NCBI GenBank assembly: GCA_001804315.1
Contig: MHFT01000062.1
Coordinates: forward strand, 1-44,037
DNA length: 44,037 nucleotides
Direction: 5' to 3'
Source: Omnitrophica bacterium RIFCSPLOWO2_12_FULL_50_11
Lineage (GTDB): Bacteria > Omnitrophota > Omnitrophia > Omnitrophales > Danuiimicrobiaceae
Position numbers and translations under genes: made by a program
The notes under the pieces: model-generated
Databases searched by the model: none
Told to the model about the DNA's origin: nothing
What the model saw: only the letters and a program-made list of their open reading frames with translations
Part shown: positions 25,398-33,799 of the stretch, in pieces
How the letters are laid out: every line of letters starts with the position of its first letter
How positions within the stretch are numbered: the stretch's first letter is position 1

Positions 25398-26414
25398 TCA
25401 ATAATAAGCGGCTAAGGCGCGGCGCGTTTGAAGTCCAACAATACCATCCGCGCGGAGCCCCTGCGCCCTTTGAAATTGCGAGACGGCTTCTTTCGTTTTC
25501 GTTCCAAAATAGCCAGTGGGAGTAACGCTAAAAAAACCAGCCTTTTTCAATGCTGCCTGAAGGCGCCGAACATCGCGCCCGCGAGATCCGTAGACAAGGA
25601 AGCGGTCTTTAGCACCAACCAAGCGGAGAAATTTATCCACCAAGGAGCCTAAGTCACTCCACAACCGGTGGCTTCCAAGCATCGATACAATCGCTTCGCG
25701 CCCTACACTGCGAATGATCCCGAGAAAACAATACTTGGCAGCACGAGTCCAGCCGGTTTTGCCAATGACGTCGTGTGCGCGCCACAACATTTTATTGTGG
25801 CTTTTCAAGTAAAATCGTTTCCCCTCTTGAGTCCGGATGACTGCGTTTTTCTCTTTGAGAATCGAGACGAGTACAGGTTGTTTCGCCGCTTCCTCCATGA
25901 TCAATGCCAAATCGTACGCGGTAGAATATTGACCCGAAGCAGGTAATCCGGAAGCATTAACGAAACGGGTGTTTTTCGCGCCGAGCTCGTGCGCTTTTTT
26001 CGTCATCCGCTTTGCAAACCTTCCCTCTGATCCTGCCACTTCAATGGCCAGGGCTCGAGCCGCGTCATTTGCCGAATTCATGAGCGTGGCCTTGATCAGA
26101 CCTAGGACACGGAGCCTGTCCCCCTTTTTCAAATAAAGCTTGCTTGGCTCGACATCCTCAACAGCGGGACTAACGGTCACCCAGTGGTCGAGAGGAAGCG
26201 AATCCAGTACAACCAAGGCGGTCACAATCTTCGTCGTACTTGCAGGCGAATGCCGTTGATGAGGCCTTCTCGAGTAAAGGATTTTCCTCGTGCCCGGCTC
26301 CAATAGAACAATGGAAGGAGCTGAAATAGTACCCGCACTTTGGGCAAGGCTGATTGGAGGAACAGCCTGGAAAACCAGGCCAAACGCCAGAAAACTACAG
26401 ATAATCTTTCTCAT
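25398..26414 (-). CDS. D-alanyl-D-alanine carboxypeptidase with C-terminal peptidoglycan-binding domain
   Basis: The start ATG at 26412-26414 gives 338 residues with a signal peptide (MRKIICSFLAFGLVFQA...SLAQSA). The S11 penicillin-binding motifs are intact: S59-T-T-K62, S114-A-N116 and K219-T-G221. Residues about 275-338 form a PF01471-type domain (RDVRRLQAALKKAGF, FGTKTKEAVSQFQ, DGIVG), which anchors the enzyme to peptidoglycan in place of the amphipathic C-terminal helix of PBP5. It trims the terminal D-Ala of stem peptides in the periplasm. A longer upstream frame exists but lies in the 5' leader. An inverted repeat in that leader may regulate it. Confidence 0.9.
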   Translation of the reverse strand: MRKIICSFLAFGLVFQAVPPISLAQSAGTISAPSIVLLEPGTRKILYSRRPHQRHSPASTTKIVTALVVLDSLPLDHWVTVSPAVEDVEPSKLYLKKGDRLRVLGLIKATLMNSANDAARALAIEVAGSEGRFAKRMTKKAHELGAKNTRFVNASGLPASGQYSTAYDLALIMEEAAKQPVLVSILKEKNAVIRTQEGKRFYLKSHNKMLWRAHDVIGKTGWTRAAKYCFLGIIRSVGREAIVSMLGSHRLWSDLGSLVDKFLRLVGAKDRFLVYGSRGRDVRRLQAALKKAGFFSVTPTGYFGTKTKEAVSQFQRAQGLRADGIVGLQTRRALAAYY

Positions 26415-26435
26415 AAGTCGACAATAGGTAAACGG

Positions 26436-26499
26436 CCAGATCCGCAGTTTCTTGAGCGACGAGAGAACACACAGCTCCGCCCCTTTACTGCGGATCTGG
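26436..26499 (-). promoter_or_regulatory. Perfect 13 bp inverted repeat in the carboxypeptidase leader
   Basis: CCAGATCCGCAGT (26436-26448) is the exact reverse complement of ACTGCGGATCTGG (26487-26499), with a 38-base loop. It lies between the predicted promoter and the carboxypeptidase start, beginning close to the predicted transcription start. No T-run follows, so it is not a simple terminator. Confidence 0.6.
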
Positions 26500-26503
26500 G
26501 TTG

Positions 26504-26512
26504 ATTGTACCA
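26504..26512 (-). promoter_or_regulatory. Extended -10 of the carboxypeptidase gene
   Basis: TGGTACAAT on the minus strand is a good extended -10. It predicts a leader of about 80 bases containing the 13 bp inverted repeat. The -35 is poor. Confidence 0.5.
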
Positions 26513-26516
26513 ATTA

Positions 26517-26550
26517 CCTGACACCCGACACCTGACAACCTGACACCTGA
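26517..26550. repeat. Short tandem cctgaca(cc) repeat
   Basis: CCTGACACC-like units recur about four times in direct orientation directly upstream of the lpxD promoter. No coding potential. Confidence 0.6.
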
Positions 26551-26553
26551 AAT

Positions 26554-26582
26554 TTGACATCCCGCCAAACTGCCCATAAAAT
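26554..26582 (+). promoter_or_regulatory. Sigma70-type promoter of lpxD
   Basis: TTGACA (26554-26559), then exactly 17 bases, then TAAAAT (26577-26582). Only 12 bases separate the -10 from the lpxD ATG, so the message would have a leader of about 5 bases or less. Confidence 0.75.
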
Positions 26583-26594
26583 ACGGCTACGGTC

Positions 26595-27659
26595 ATGGAA
26601 AAGACGCTAGCAGAGTTAGCCAGTCTCGTCCAGGGGAAAGTCGTTGGAGACGGCACTACCCAAATCATCGGCATCACGAGTCTTGAATTTCCGCGAGAAG
26701 GCCACCTCGCATACGTGACAGATCCCGGGAAACTAAAAGCAGCAGAGGAAGCTCCCTTCGCGGCACTCATTGTGCCAGAAAACATCCAGTCCTCCAAAAA
26801 GCCACTGATCCTGTCGAAACACCCAAAATTGGCATGGGCCATCTTGCTGGGACTTTTCCACCCGGCGCGGATCTTTCCTGGAACCATTTCAGACCAAGCG
26901 GTAATTTCGGACACAGCGCGAATCGGAAATGGCGTGACGATCGAACCATTTGCATTCGTCGGCGATTGCGTTACGGTAGGTGAGGGATCAGTCATTCGAT
27001 CGCATGCCTATGTCGACCACGATAGTTCGATCGGTCAACAGTCCGTCATTCACCCATTCACGATGCTTTACCCAAATACGAAAGTTGGCAGCCGCGTCAC
27101 GATCCACGCTGGCACCGTGATCGGTTCCGACGGCTTCGGTTATGTTTTTGACGGAACGAAACAGGTAAAAGTGTCTCAAGTAGGAGATGTCGTCATTGAA
27201 GACGACGTAGAAATCGGTGAGTGTGTGACGATCGATCGCGCGACGACGGGATCGACGACCATCCGTCAGGGTGTCAAAATTGACAATCTCGTTCAAATTG
27301 CCCACAACGTCGAGGTCGGTGCGCACACATGTCTCTCTGCTCAAGTCGGAATCTCAGGGAGTTCAAAAGTCGGAAGGTACGTAACGATGGGAGGGCGGGT
27401 CGGAGTTGGGGACCATGCAGAGGTCGGCGATCAAGTCATGCTCGGAGCGCAGGCAGGAATTCCAACCGTAAAGAAAATACCGGCAAAACAAGTCTGGATC
27501 GGCGCACCGGCACGTCCCTACCACCAAATGCGCAAACAAGTGAGCGCACAACTGCGAAGTTACGAAACGCAACAGCTTGTTTATGAACTCAGGAAACGGA
27601 TCGAGGCACTCGAGCAGGAAGTGAACGAATTACGCGCCGGCAATAAAACGCCTCGATGA
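26595..27659 (+). CDS. lpxD: UDP-3-O-acylglucosamine N-acyltransferase LpxD
   Basis: This 354-residue protein has the LpxD layout: an N-terminal uridine-binding domain ([15 protein letters not shown]), then a left-handed beta-helix of hexapeptide repeats from about residue 105, with the catalytic histidine in QIAHNVEVG and the C-terminal IGAPARP turn, ending in a coiled coil. It transfers the second 3-hydroxyacyl chain in lipid A synthesis in the cytosol, so the organism is a diderm with lipopolysaccharide or a relative of it. It stands alone on the plus strand with its own promoter; no other lpx gene is nearby. Confidence 0.94.
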   Translation: MEKTLAELASLVQGKVVGDGTTQIIGITSLEFPREGHLAYVTDPGKLKAAEEAPFAALIVPENIQSSKKPLILSKHPKLAWAILLGLFHPARIFPGTISDQAVISDTARIGNGVTIEPFAFVGDCVTVGEGSVIRSHAYVDHDSSIGQQSVIHPFTMLYPNTKVGSRVTIHAGTVIGSDGFGYVFDGTKQVKVSQVGDVVIEDDVEIGECVTIDRATTGSTTIRQGVKIDNLVQIAHNVEVGAHTCLSAQVGISGSSKVGRYVTMGGRVGVGDHAEVGDQVMLGAQAGIPTVKKIPAKQVWIGAPARPYHQMRKQVSAQLRSYETQQLVYELRKRIEALEQEVNELRAGNKTPR

Positions 27660-27670
27660 CGGCAGCTCCA

Positions 27671-28243
27671 TTACCCCTTCCCGACTAAGCTTAAGAATTC
27701 GGCGCGTGAGCGCGGGTCACTTCGAAAACACCCGAGCATCGAACTGGTCACACAAAAGGAATCCTTTTTCTCAACGCCGCGCATCGCCATGCACAAGTGA
27801 AACGCTTCCATCACCACGGCGACTCCCTTAGGCCTCAAATGCACCATGAGACAGTCCGCAATCTGGCTTGTCAAACGTTCTTGAAGCTGAAGGCGCTTCG
27901 AAAACGCCTCGACCACTCGAGGAATCTTGCTCAGGCCGATAATTTTTCCGTTCGGAAGGTAAGCGACCTGAGCTTTTCCGTAAAACGGAAGCAGGTGATG
28001 TTCACAAAGACTGAAAAAATGAATGTCTTTTACGACGACCATCTCATCGTAGTTCTCTTCGTAAATCGCGCTGTTCAAGAGTTTCTCAAGATCTTGCCGG
28101 TAACCCCGCGTCAAGAACTTAAGCGACGACTCAACCCGTTTCGGCGTCTTGTCAAGACCTGGGCGCGTCGGATCTTCCCCAAGCGCGATGAGCAAGTCCT
28201 TCACGAGCGAATCAATTTTGATTCGTTCCGCTAATTCTGACAT
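27671..28243 (-). CDS. folE: GTP cyclohydrolase I (FolE)
   Basis: This 190-residue type I GTP cyclohydrolase makes 7,8-dihydroneopterin triphosphate from GTP for folate. The zinc ligands are visible in [11 protein letters not shown] and in the [12 protein letters not shown] segment, with [23 protein letters not shown] between them. I chose the ATG at 28243 because GGGGGAGAG directly precedes it; an upstream ATG at 28276 lies inside the previous gene and lacks a site. It overlaps the DUF971 gene by 13 bases and is the last gene of the nifS-mrp-DUF971-folE operon. Confidence 0.94.
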   Translation of the reverse strand: MSELAERIKIDSLVKDLLIALGEDPTRPGLDKTPKRVESSLKFLTRGYRQDLEKLLNSAIYEENYDEMVVVKDIHFFSLCEHHLLPFYGKAQVAYLPNGKIIGLSKIPRVVEAFSKRLQLQERLTSQIADCLMVHLRPKGVAVVMEAFHLCMAMRGVEKKDSFCVTSSMLGCFRSDPRSRAEFLSLVGKG

Positions 28244-28572
28244 TTCTCTCCCCCTTTGCATACAGTGCACAAGCACAGTTCGCGTAGAAAATCAAAGGTA
28301 TAAATCCCCGTGCTATGCTGGTCGCTCCAACGAATTTGAATTCCGTATCGCCCCACACTTTGAATCCGCAGGGGATGAATGTCCTTAGGAATCGCGTCTG
28401 GAGTGACCTGCCGCTTGCCGGTCAGCTCATCCACGCACGCCGCACAGGGACAACTCAAACGGAGCAAATCACAAGGGTATTTGCTTTTGTGCCCATCCTG
28501 CCACGTAATCCCGAAAGTTTGTTCGTCTACCTGGCGAATTTCTGCCGGCGTTACGCGCCCTTGGTCTTCCAT
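28231..28572 (-). CDS. DUF971 (GBBH-like) domain protein
   Basis: This 113-residue protein has the DUF971 pattern: [34 protein letters not shown], then [26 protein letters not shown], and a cysteine pair near the end (CLCTVC). Such proteins are often encoded beside Mrp/ApbC, and in eukaryotes the domain is the N-terminal part of gamma-butyrobetaine hydroxylases. The extra cysteines suggest metal or Fe-S binding. It overlaps mrp by 22 bases and folE by 13. A role in Fe-S protein maturation is inferred from its neighbours. Confidence 0.85.
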   Translation of the reverse strand: MEDQGRVTPAEIRQVDEQTFGITWQDGHKSKYPCDLLRLSCPCAACVDELTGKRQVTPDAIPKDIHPLRIQSVGRYGIQIRWSDQHSTGIYTFDFLRELCLCTVCKGGEKCQN

Positions 28573-29657
28573 TGAAAGTCAACGGCTTTGGCCATGTCGG
28601 GCTTCATATTGGCAATGCTCATCTGTGCGGCAATTGCACGTGCGACGATACCATAGACTTTTGCCGTGAGCGAATCCGGCCTTGCGGCAACCATCGGCAT
28701 GCCTCGATCCCCCGTTTCGACAATAGCTGGATCAATGGGAATCTCACCAAGCAACGGGACATTCAATTCCTCACTGATTTTCCTTGCCCCCCCACGGCCG
28801 AAAATCTCAAACACCTTTCCACAATCCGGACAGGAAAAGTAACTCATGTTTTCAATAATGCCTAGGACAGGGACCTTCACCTTTTCAAACATCTGAAGCC
28901 CTTTGCGCGCATCGACCAAACTCACTTCCTGAGGAGTCGTGACAATCACAGCACCCGAAAGCTCGGCGGTTTGCGTCAAAGTGAGTTGGGCATCTCCCGT
29001 TCCGGGTGGAAGGTCAAGTATTAAATAATCGAGCTTCCCCCACGCGACACGCGTTAAAAACTGCTGAATCATTTGATGAACCATCGGGCCACGCCAAATA
29101 ACAGGAGTTTTGTCGCTTGTTAGAAATCCGATTGACATCACATGAACTCCATGGGCCTCAATCGGAACGATACGCTCATCGCTTGTCACTTCAGGTTTCC
29201 TTCCTACGAGACCAAACATGAGCGGCATGCTGGGTCCGTAGATGTCGCAATCGAGGAGGCCCACTTTTGCTCCCGCCTTCACTAACGCCACGGCAAGATT
29301 GGCAGCAACCGTTGACTTTCCGACACCGCCCTTGCCGCTTGCCACAGCGATGATATTTCGAACGCCCGGCAGAACCTTCGCCGTTTCGAACGAGGCGCGC
29401 CCCTTTACGTCGGATTTCATGTTCACTTCGACACCAGAAACGCCCTCCAAATTCCGGACGCTCCTGATACAGTCTTCTTTAAGCTGGTCTTTCACGGGAC
29501 AAGCAGGCGTTGTCAATTCGACATCAAAGCACACCCGACCACCGTCAATCCGAATGTTCTTCACAAAACCAAGGCTGACGATGTCGCGCTTAAGATCTGG
29601 ATCTTTCACCGATCTTAACGCCTCGAGGACCTTTTGTTCCGTTAAGTTATTGGTCAT
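28551..29657 (-). CDS. Mrp/NBP35-family Fe-S carrier ATPase
   Basis: This 368-residue protein has an N-terminal DUF59/MIP18-type domain (residues about 5-80, with ACPVKDQ), a deviant Walker A GKGGVGKS at 108-115, a D-C-D-I-Y-G-P switch at about 136-142, LDLPPGTGD at about 214-222, and the CxxC cluster ligand Cys276/Cys279. Proteins of this type bind a [4Fe-4S] cluster at the dimer interface and pass it to apo-proteins. Its position directly after the cysteine desulfurase (11-base overlap) and before DUF971 supports a cluster-assembly role. Confidence 0.93.
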   Translation of the reverse strand: MTNNLTEQKVLEALRSVKDPDLKRDIVSLGFVKNIRIDGGRVCFDVELTTPACPVKDQLKEDCIRSVRNLEGVSGVEVNMKSDVKGRASFETAKVLPGVRNIIAVASGKGGVGKSTVAANLAVALVKAGAKVGLLDCDIYGPSMPLMFGLVGRKPEVTSDERIVPIEAHGVHVMSIGFLTSDKTPVIWRGPMVHQMIQQFLTRVAWGKLDYLILDLPPGTGDAQLTLTQTAELSGAVIVTTPQEVSLVDARKGLQMFEKVKVPVLGIIENMSYFSCPDCGKVFEIFGRGGARKISEELNVPLLGEIPIDPAIVETGDRGMPMVAARPDSLTAKVYGIVARAIAAQMSIANMKPDMAKAVDFQWKTKGA

Positions 29658-30804
29658 ACGTTCGCCGACCTCCAGACCGCAATTCCGACACTAAATTGGC
29701 AATGACGTCAACTGCGGCCGCGATCTCCTCCTCCGTCGTGTAACGACTAAGGCTGAAACGAACGGAATTCAAGGCCAGATCGCGCGAAAGCCCCATCGCT
29801 TCGAGCACGTGCGATGGCTCGAGCGCCCCCGTCAAACACGCCGAACCGCCCGATGCGGCAATGTCAAACTCGCTCAACCGAATGAGCAAAAGCTCCGTTT
29901 CCACGCCCGGAATCGTTAAGTTCGCCGTATTCGCCAGTCGAGCCACCTCACCGCCATTCACAAAACTGTCCGGACTATGGGCAAGCAATTGACTTTCCAA
30001 GCGGTCACGGAGAGAAGTGACTCGGGCCGAATCCGCTTTCATCGTCGCAGCCGCCAGTTCGAGCGCACGACTCAAACCGATCATGCCCGCAACGTTTTCC
30101 GTGCCCGCCCGTCGATCCCGTTCCTGACGGCCGCCTAAGACGAATGGTTCAAATGGCACACCTTCCCGAATGAAAAGGACGCCGATTCCCTTCGGTCCAT
30201 GAAATTTATGTGCGGAAAGCGAAAGAAAGTCGATCGGAACTCCGGAAAGATCAACTGGTATCTTTCCAACTGCCTGAGTGGCGTCAACGTGAAGCAGCAA
30301 TCCTTTTGCTTTTACGATCGCCGCAATTCTTTCCATTGGAAACAAAACGCCCGTTTCATTATTCGCCCACATGACCGTCACGATGGCAACGTCGCCCGTT
30401 AAAGCGCGCTCAAACTCTTCCCACTTGAGCGTTCCAGATCGTTCGACACCAATCGTAATCACGTCGTAGCCTTCTTCACCGAGGGCGTTACAAAGATTCT
30501 TAATCGAAGAGTGTTCGACCCGCGTCGTTACAATTTTTCTTCTCGACCGAAAGGATTTAAGTGCGGAACGAACAGCGGCATTGTTGCTTTCAGTCGCGCC
30601 GCTCGTAAACACAATCTCACGCGCATCATGTGAACCAAGAAGCCGCGCCACGATTGCTCGCGCCTCTTCGACACTCCGCCGCACTCTCTTGCCAAACTCG
30701 TACACGCTCGATGGATTCCCGTACATGGTCGAGAGATACGGTTCCATCGCTTCTTTCACTTCCGGCGCCACTATCGTTGTCGCATTGTTGTCAAGGTAAA
30801 TCAT
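29647..30804 (-). CDS. Cysteine desulfurase (NifS/IscS family)
   Basis: This 385-residue class V PLP enzyme removes sulfur from cysteine for Fe-S clusters and thiolated cofactors. Lys200 in SLSAHKFHGPKG is the PLP lysine and Cys323 in SGGSACLTG carries the persulfide. The FTSGATESNN and HVDATQAVG motifs are intact. The short active-site loop around Cys323 places it closer to group I (NifS/IscS) than SufS. It is first in the operon, with a promoter about 40 bases upstream; no IscU-type scaffold gene is seen here. Confidence 0.93.
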   Translation of the reverse strand: MIYLDNNATTIVAPEVKEAMEPYLSTMYGNPSSVYEFGKRVRRSVEEARAIVARLLGSHDAREIVFTSGATESNNAAVRSALKSFRSRRKIVTTRVEHSSIKNLCNALGEEGYDVITIGVERSGTLKWEEFERALTGDVAIVTVMWANNETGVLFPMERIAAIVKAKGLLLHVDATQAVGKIPVDLSGVPIDFLSLSAHKFHGPKGIGVLFIREGVPFEPFVLGGRQERDRRAGTENVAGMIGLSRALELAAATMKADSARVTSLRDRLESQLLAHSPDSFVNGGEVARLANTANLTIPGVETELLLIRLSEFDIAASGGSACLTGALEPSHVLEAMGLSRDLALNSVRFSLSRYTTEEEIAAAVDVIANLVSELRSGGRRTYDQ

Positions 30805-30841
30805 GGCCTTTTCCCAATGGTTTTAGTCACCTCAAATTTTC

Positions 30842-30869
30842 ATTATCCCACAAATCGGCGGGTTGTCAA
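30842..30869 (-). promoter_or_regulatory. Sigma70-type promoter of the nifS-mrp-DUF971-folE operon
   Basis: TTGACA (30864-30869), 16 bases, then GATAAT (30842-30847) with a TGG extended -10. The predicted leader is about 30 bases, ending in GGGAAAAGG before the nifS ATG. Confidence 0.75.
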
Positions 30870-30910
30870 TTGACGAGAGAGCCGGTCCTAACGTATTATG
30901 TGGAAATGAC

Positions 30911-31774
30911 TTATGACGCCAGTGAAGGACGACGGACAAACACCCAAATAAGGCAACCTAAAAGAGCTAGGATCGCCCACTCAAGAGCCCCATCGTAATG
31001 CGGCGTGCTGCCAAAGACAGCATGGTAGGTATCAGGACCTTTCCTTAAAAATGCATTCTGCCACTTGATCGCAAAAACCGAACCAGCATGAATGCCGATG
31101 GGAAGGAAAAGTGAACGCGTTCTGATAAAAGCAACATTGAGAATCACCCCAAATAGGAAGAGCCCGATCAACTCTGGCAGAATTTCGCGCGTATGAAATG
31201 CCATCGGTTCCAAGTAGCCGAAAAGAAGCCGAAACGCATCCCCGATCCCTGGGTTTGGCGGAATAAAGACTTGTCCATTGTCCAAAAAATGCGTCACGGA
31301 ATAAAAAGCGCTCGCAACAACGGTCGCCATCCAGGTTTTCAGGATTCGTTCCAACTGAACGAAGACAAAGCCCCGAAAGAAAAACTCCTCCACAATACCC
31401 ACCGCCACACCTGACAACATCCCCTTGAGAAAACGTTGAATCACGTCAGCGACAATTATCGGCTCCCGAACGTATCGAGGACCAAAAATGACCTCAACCA
31501 CCGTCACGACCAGTACGGTAAGCCCCCCAAGAAAAAAACCATATGCAACAAGCCGGCGCCAAGGCTCGCGAAAGTCAAAGCCGCATGACTTTAAGGATTC
31601 TTTCCGAATTCGGACGAACCATGCAGCGCCAGCAACGGCAAACGCCATGACCAAACGATTAAAAATCTTCTCAAACTTGAAAACAGGAAGGATGGCGTAC
31701 ATGACGGGCGTGAGAAAAACGCTGAGCGCAAGCACTGACACCAAAACCAAGACCACTTTAAACGCGGTGCTCAT
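30911..31774 (-). CDS. CPBP-family intramembrane metalloprotease
   Basis: This protein of about 287 residues is mostly membrane-spanning (about eight helices), with the CPBP/Abi signature GIVEEFFFRGFVFVQLERIL (the EExxxR motif) and later conserved histidines in a YSVTHFLDN segment and a GIHAGSVFA segment. Members are glutamic/metal-type proteases such as Rce1 and bacterial Abi proteins. AAGGAG precedes the ATG at 31774, although closely; an alternative ATG at 31837 would lie well inside menG. It overlaps menG by 17 bases, so it is read with the menaquinone genes, but a role in that pathway is not evident. Confidence 0.85.
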   Translation of the reverse strand: MSTAFKVVLVLVSVLALSVFLTPVMYAILPVFKFEKIFNRLVMAFAVAGAAWFVRIRKESLKSCGFDFREPWRRLVAYGFFLGGLTVLVVTVVEVIFGPRYVREPIIVADVIQRFLKGMLSGVAVGIVEEFFFRGFVFVQLERILKTWMATVVASAFYSVTHFLDNGQVFIPPNPGIGDAFRLLFGYLEPMAFHTREILPELIGLFLFGVILNVAFIRTRSLFLPIGIHAGSVFAIKWQNAFLRKGPDTYHAVFGSTPHYDGALEWAILALLGCLIWVFVRRPSLAS

Positions 31775-32621
31775 AACTCCTTCGCCCTTTCTGCTCACGA
31801 TCCGAGGAAACAGAACCCGCCGCCTTCCTGCCTTCAATAACCGTAGCGGCTCCGAACGTAAGCGACTTTGTGGTCGTTTCCAAGAATCCGACGTGTTCCA
31901 TCTCGAGCCTTAAGGCGCGCGGTTCCAAAAACGTTTGTACCGAGCAGGACAGGAATTGGTATGCCTTCTCCTGGCTCGAAACGAGTTTTCCGACGATTGG
32001 GAGGTAATACCTTAGATACGGCTGATACAACAGGTATACAAACCTGTTGGCTGGGCGCGTCAATTCCAAAAATACAGCTTTGCCACTTTTTGTAAGAACC
32101 CGTTTGACTTCTGAGAAAAAACGCTCCAGATCTTGTACACTTCTAAGTATGAAACTACCTGTCACGACGTCGAATGCTTCCGACCGAAAAGGAAGCTCAT
32201 GAAAATCACAGGCCACCAATGCGCATGAGGAATCGAGACGAGATTTTGCTTTCACCAGCATGCGCTCGGAAAAGTCACAACCCACTGCCCGTTCAAATGA
32301 ATACACCTTCAAAAAAGCCTCAAGCGACTTCCCCGTTCCGACACCAAGATCGAGAATGGACAGCCGCGACCCGTCATCCTGAGGCAGCGAACTCGAGCAG
32401 CGCCGAAGGATCTCGGTCTGGATCCTTCGGCCCTTACGGGCCTCAGGATGACGGTGAAAGATGAACGCCTCCTGCACCAAACATTTCCGCCAGTACCGGT
32501 CAAGACCGAAACTCAAAAGGGAATTGAGAAAATCGTATTGACGGTGGATCGCGTCAAAGAAGGATTGGATCGTTTTCCGATCCGGATGGGCAAGTTCCTG
32601 TTCCGTACTCCGAGAGGTCAT
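31758..32621 (-). CDS. Demethylmenaquinone C-methyltransferase-like protein (MenG/UbiE) with repeat-encoded insert
   Basis: This 287-residue protein is a class I SAM methyltransferase of the UbiE/MenG type. FDAIHRQYDFLNSLLSFGLDRYWR at the N-terminus is the family signature, ILDLGVGTG (about 89-97) binds SAM, and VTGSFILRSVQD and YLLYQPYLRYYLPIVGKLVS follow. It would add the ring methyl in the last step of menaquinone synthesis. Residues 57-83, just before the SAM motif, come entirely from palindromic repeat E4 (RHPEARK...LPQDDGSR) and are absent from typical homologues. The insert sits in a linker that could tolerate it. The ribosome-binding region lies in an arm of the inverted repeat 32623-32696. 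Confidence 0.87.
   Translation of the reverse strand: MTSRSTEQELAHPDRKTIQSFFDAIHRQYDFLNSLLSFGLDRYWRKCLVQEAFIFHRHPEARKGRRIQTEILRRCSSSLPQDDGSRLSILDLGVGTGKSLEAFLKVYSFERAVGCDFSERMLVKAKSRLDSSCALVACDFHELPFRSEAFDVVTGSFILRSVQDLERFFSEVKRVLTKSGKAVFLELTRPANRFVYLLYQPYLRYYLPIVGKLVSSQEKAYQFLSCSVQTFLEPRALRLEMEHVGFLETTTKSLTFGAATVIEGRKAAGSVSSDREQKGRRSYEHRV
32372..32453. repeat. Palindromic repeat E4, in frame inside the menG-like gene
   Basis: This 82 bp element has ends CGTCATCCTGAGG and CCTCAGGATGACG, with an inner GATCC...GGATC symmetry. It adds about 27 residues to the methyltransferase with the same RHPE...QDD borders as the copies in the giant gene. Confidence 0.85.
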
Positions 32622-32622
32622 C

Positions 32623-32696
32623 TAATCCCCCACCACTTTTAATTTCGGTGGTTTCAACAGCACACAAATGCCTCATTTGAAAAGCGGTGGGGATTA
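32623..32696 (-). promoter_or_regulatory. Long imperfect inverted repeat between mqnC and menG
   Basis: Arm 32623-32642 is the near reverse complement of 32677-32696 (about 18 paired bases with one bulge and one mismatch). The mqnC stop codon lies in one arm and the only purine-rich ribosome-binding candidate of menG (GGTGGGGGA) in the other, so the structure could both mark the mqnC end and hide the menG start. Confidence 0.6.
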
Positions 32697-33791
32697 ATCG
32701 AAGACCTGAAGAATATCGTAATCGGAGTTCCGCTGTGCAGGAATGTATCCAGCCTCCCGAATCAAGCGGATCAGGTCCTCGCGCCGAGTGTTCACAGTAA
32801 TTCCAGTCGGCTCAAGCACTTTGTCCTCAATTAAAGTGCCGCCCATGTCATTGGCACCGAATGAGAGAGCAACTTGGCCCAGTTTCAAACCCTCTGTGAG
32901 CCAACCGGCATTGACGCTTCTAAAATTGTCGAGGAAAAGACGTGAAATCGCGACAGTCCTTAAGTAATCATCTCCACCAGCCGGCTGAAACTGGCTCATG
33001 CGTGGGGTTCCACGCGGCGAAAGCGTCCAACAAATAAAGGCCATGAATCCACCGGTCTCGTCCTGAAGCGCGCGAAGCCGTTCCATATGAATCACACGTT
33101 CCTCAACCGTTTCCACATGTCCAAACACCATCGTGGCCGAAGAGCGGAGCCCGACTCCATGCGCCGTCCGCATGAAATCAAGCCATCCTTCCGTATCAAT
33201 TTTCTTTGGACTGATCAGCTTCCTAACCCGCTCAACCAAAATTTCCGCCCCGCCCCCCGGAATGGAATTAAGGCCGGCCTCTTTGAACATCACGAGCAAG
33301 TCACGCAGTGACATTTTTTCTTTCCGCGCCAAGAACTCAAGCTCGACCACAGAAAACGAATGAATCGCTACTTGCGGAAAACGTCCCCGTATTTGCCGTA
33401 ACAGGTTTAAGAAGAAATCAAGGCCCAACGCCGGGTTCACCCCGCCTTGAATCAGAACTTGGGTCCCACCGAGATCCACCAGTTCCTCAATTTTCGCAAA
33501 AATGTCATCCATCGAGAGCGTGTACGCTTCCAGATCCCTTGGGCGGCGGTAAAACGCGCAGAAATCACAGTCGACAAAGCATGCGTTCGTGTACGCCACA
33601 TTTCGGTCGACAATGAAGGTCGCGATTCGATTTGGGTAGATTCGATTCCGAACGAGCGTCGCCGCCTTCCCCAAACGCAGGAGATCGCACGAAAAAAGCA
33701 AGATTCCTTCCTCCAGATTGAGGCGTTCTCGCGCAACTGCTTTGTAGAGGATTCTATCCACTATCGAATCTGCTGCCGTAGTCAATGACAT
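32694..33791 (-). CDS. mqnC: Cyclic dehypoxanthinyl futalosine synthase (MqnC)
   Basis: This 365-residue radical SAM enzyme has the cluster motif C71-FVD-C75-DF-C78 (CxxxCxxC), preceded by NRNVAYTNA-type residues and followed by a QGGVNP motif at about 115-120. Further family features are SIPGGGAEIL and the late SFGANDMGGTLIEDKV. It cyclises dehypoxanthine futalosine in the menaquinone pathway that bypasses o-succinylbenzoate. It lies 8 bases after mqnA. Other MqnC/MqnE/CofH-type enzymes share these features, but the pairing with mqnA and a UbiE-type methyltransferase supports MqnC. Confidence 0.9.
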   Translation of the reverse strand: MSLTTAADSIVDRILYKAVARERLNLEEGILLFSCDLLRLGKAATLVRNRIYPNRIATFIVDRNVAYTNACFVDCDFCAFYRRPRDLEAYTLSMDDIFAKIEELVDLGGTQVLIQGGVNPALGLDFFLNLLRQIRGRFPQVAIHSFSVVELEFLARKEKMSLRDLLVMFKEAGLNSIPGGGAEILVERVRKLISPKKIDTEGWLDFMRTAHGVGLRSSATMVFGHVETVEERVIHMERLRALQDETGGFMAFICWTLSPRGTPRMSQFQPAGGDDYLRTVAISRLFLDNFRSVNAGWLTEGLKLGQVALSFGANDMGGTLIEDKVLEPTGITVNTRREDLIRLIREAGYIPAQRNSDYDILQVFD

Positions 33792-33799
33792 CTGTCAGC

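Noticed and set aside
26411-26995. 194-codon minus-strand frame overlapping lpxD
   Set aside because: It is antisense to the well-supported lpxD and covers the promoter region. Ser/Arg-rich with no known motif.
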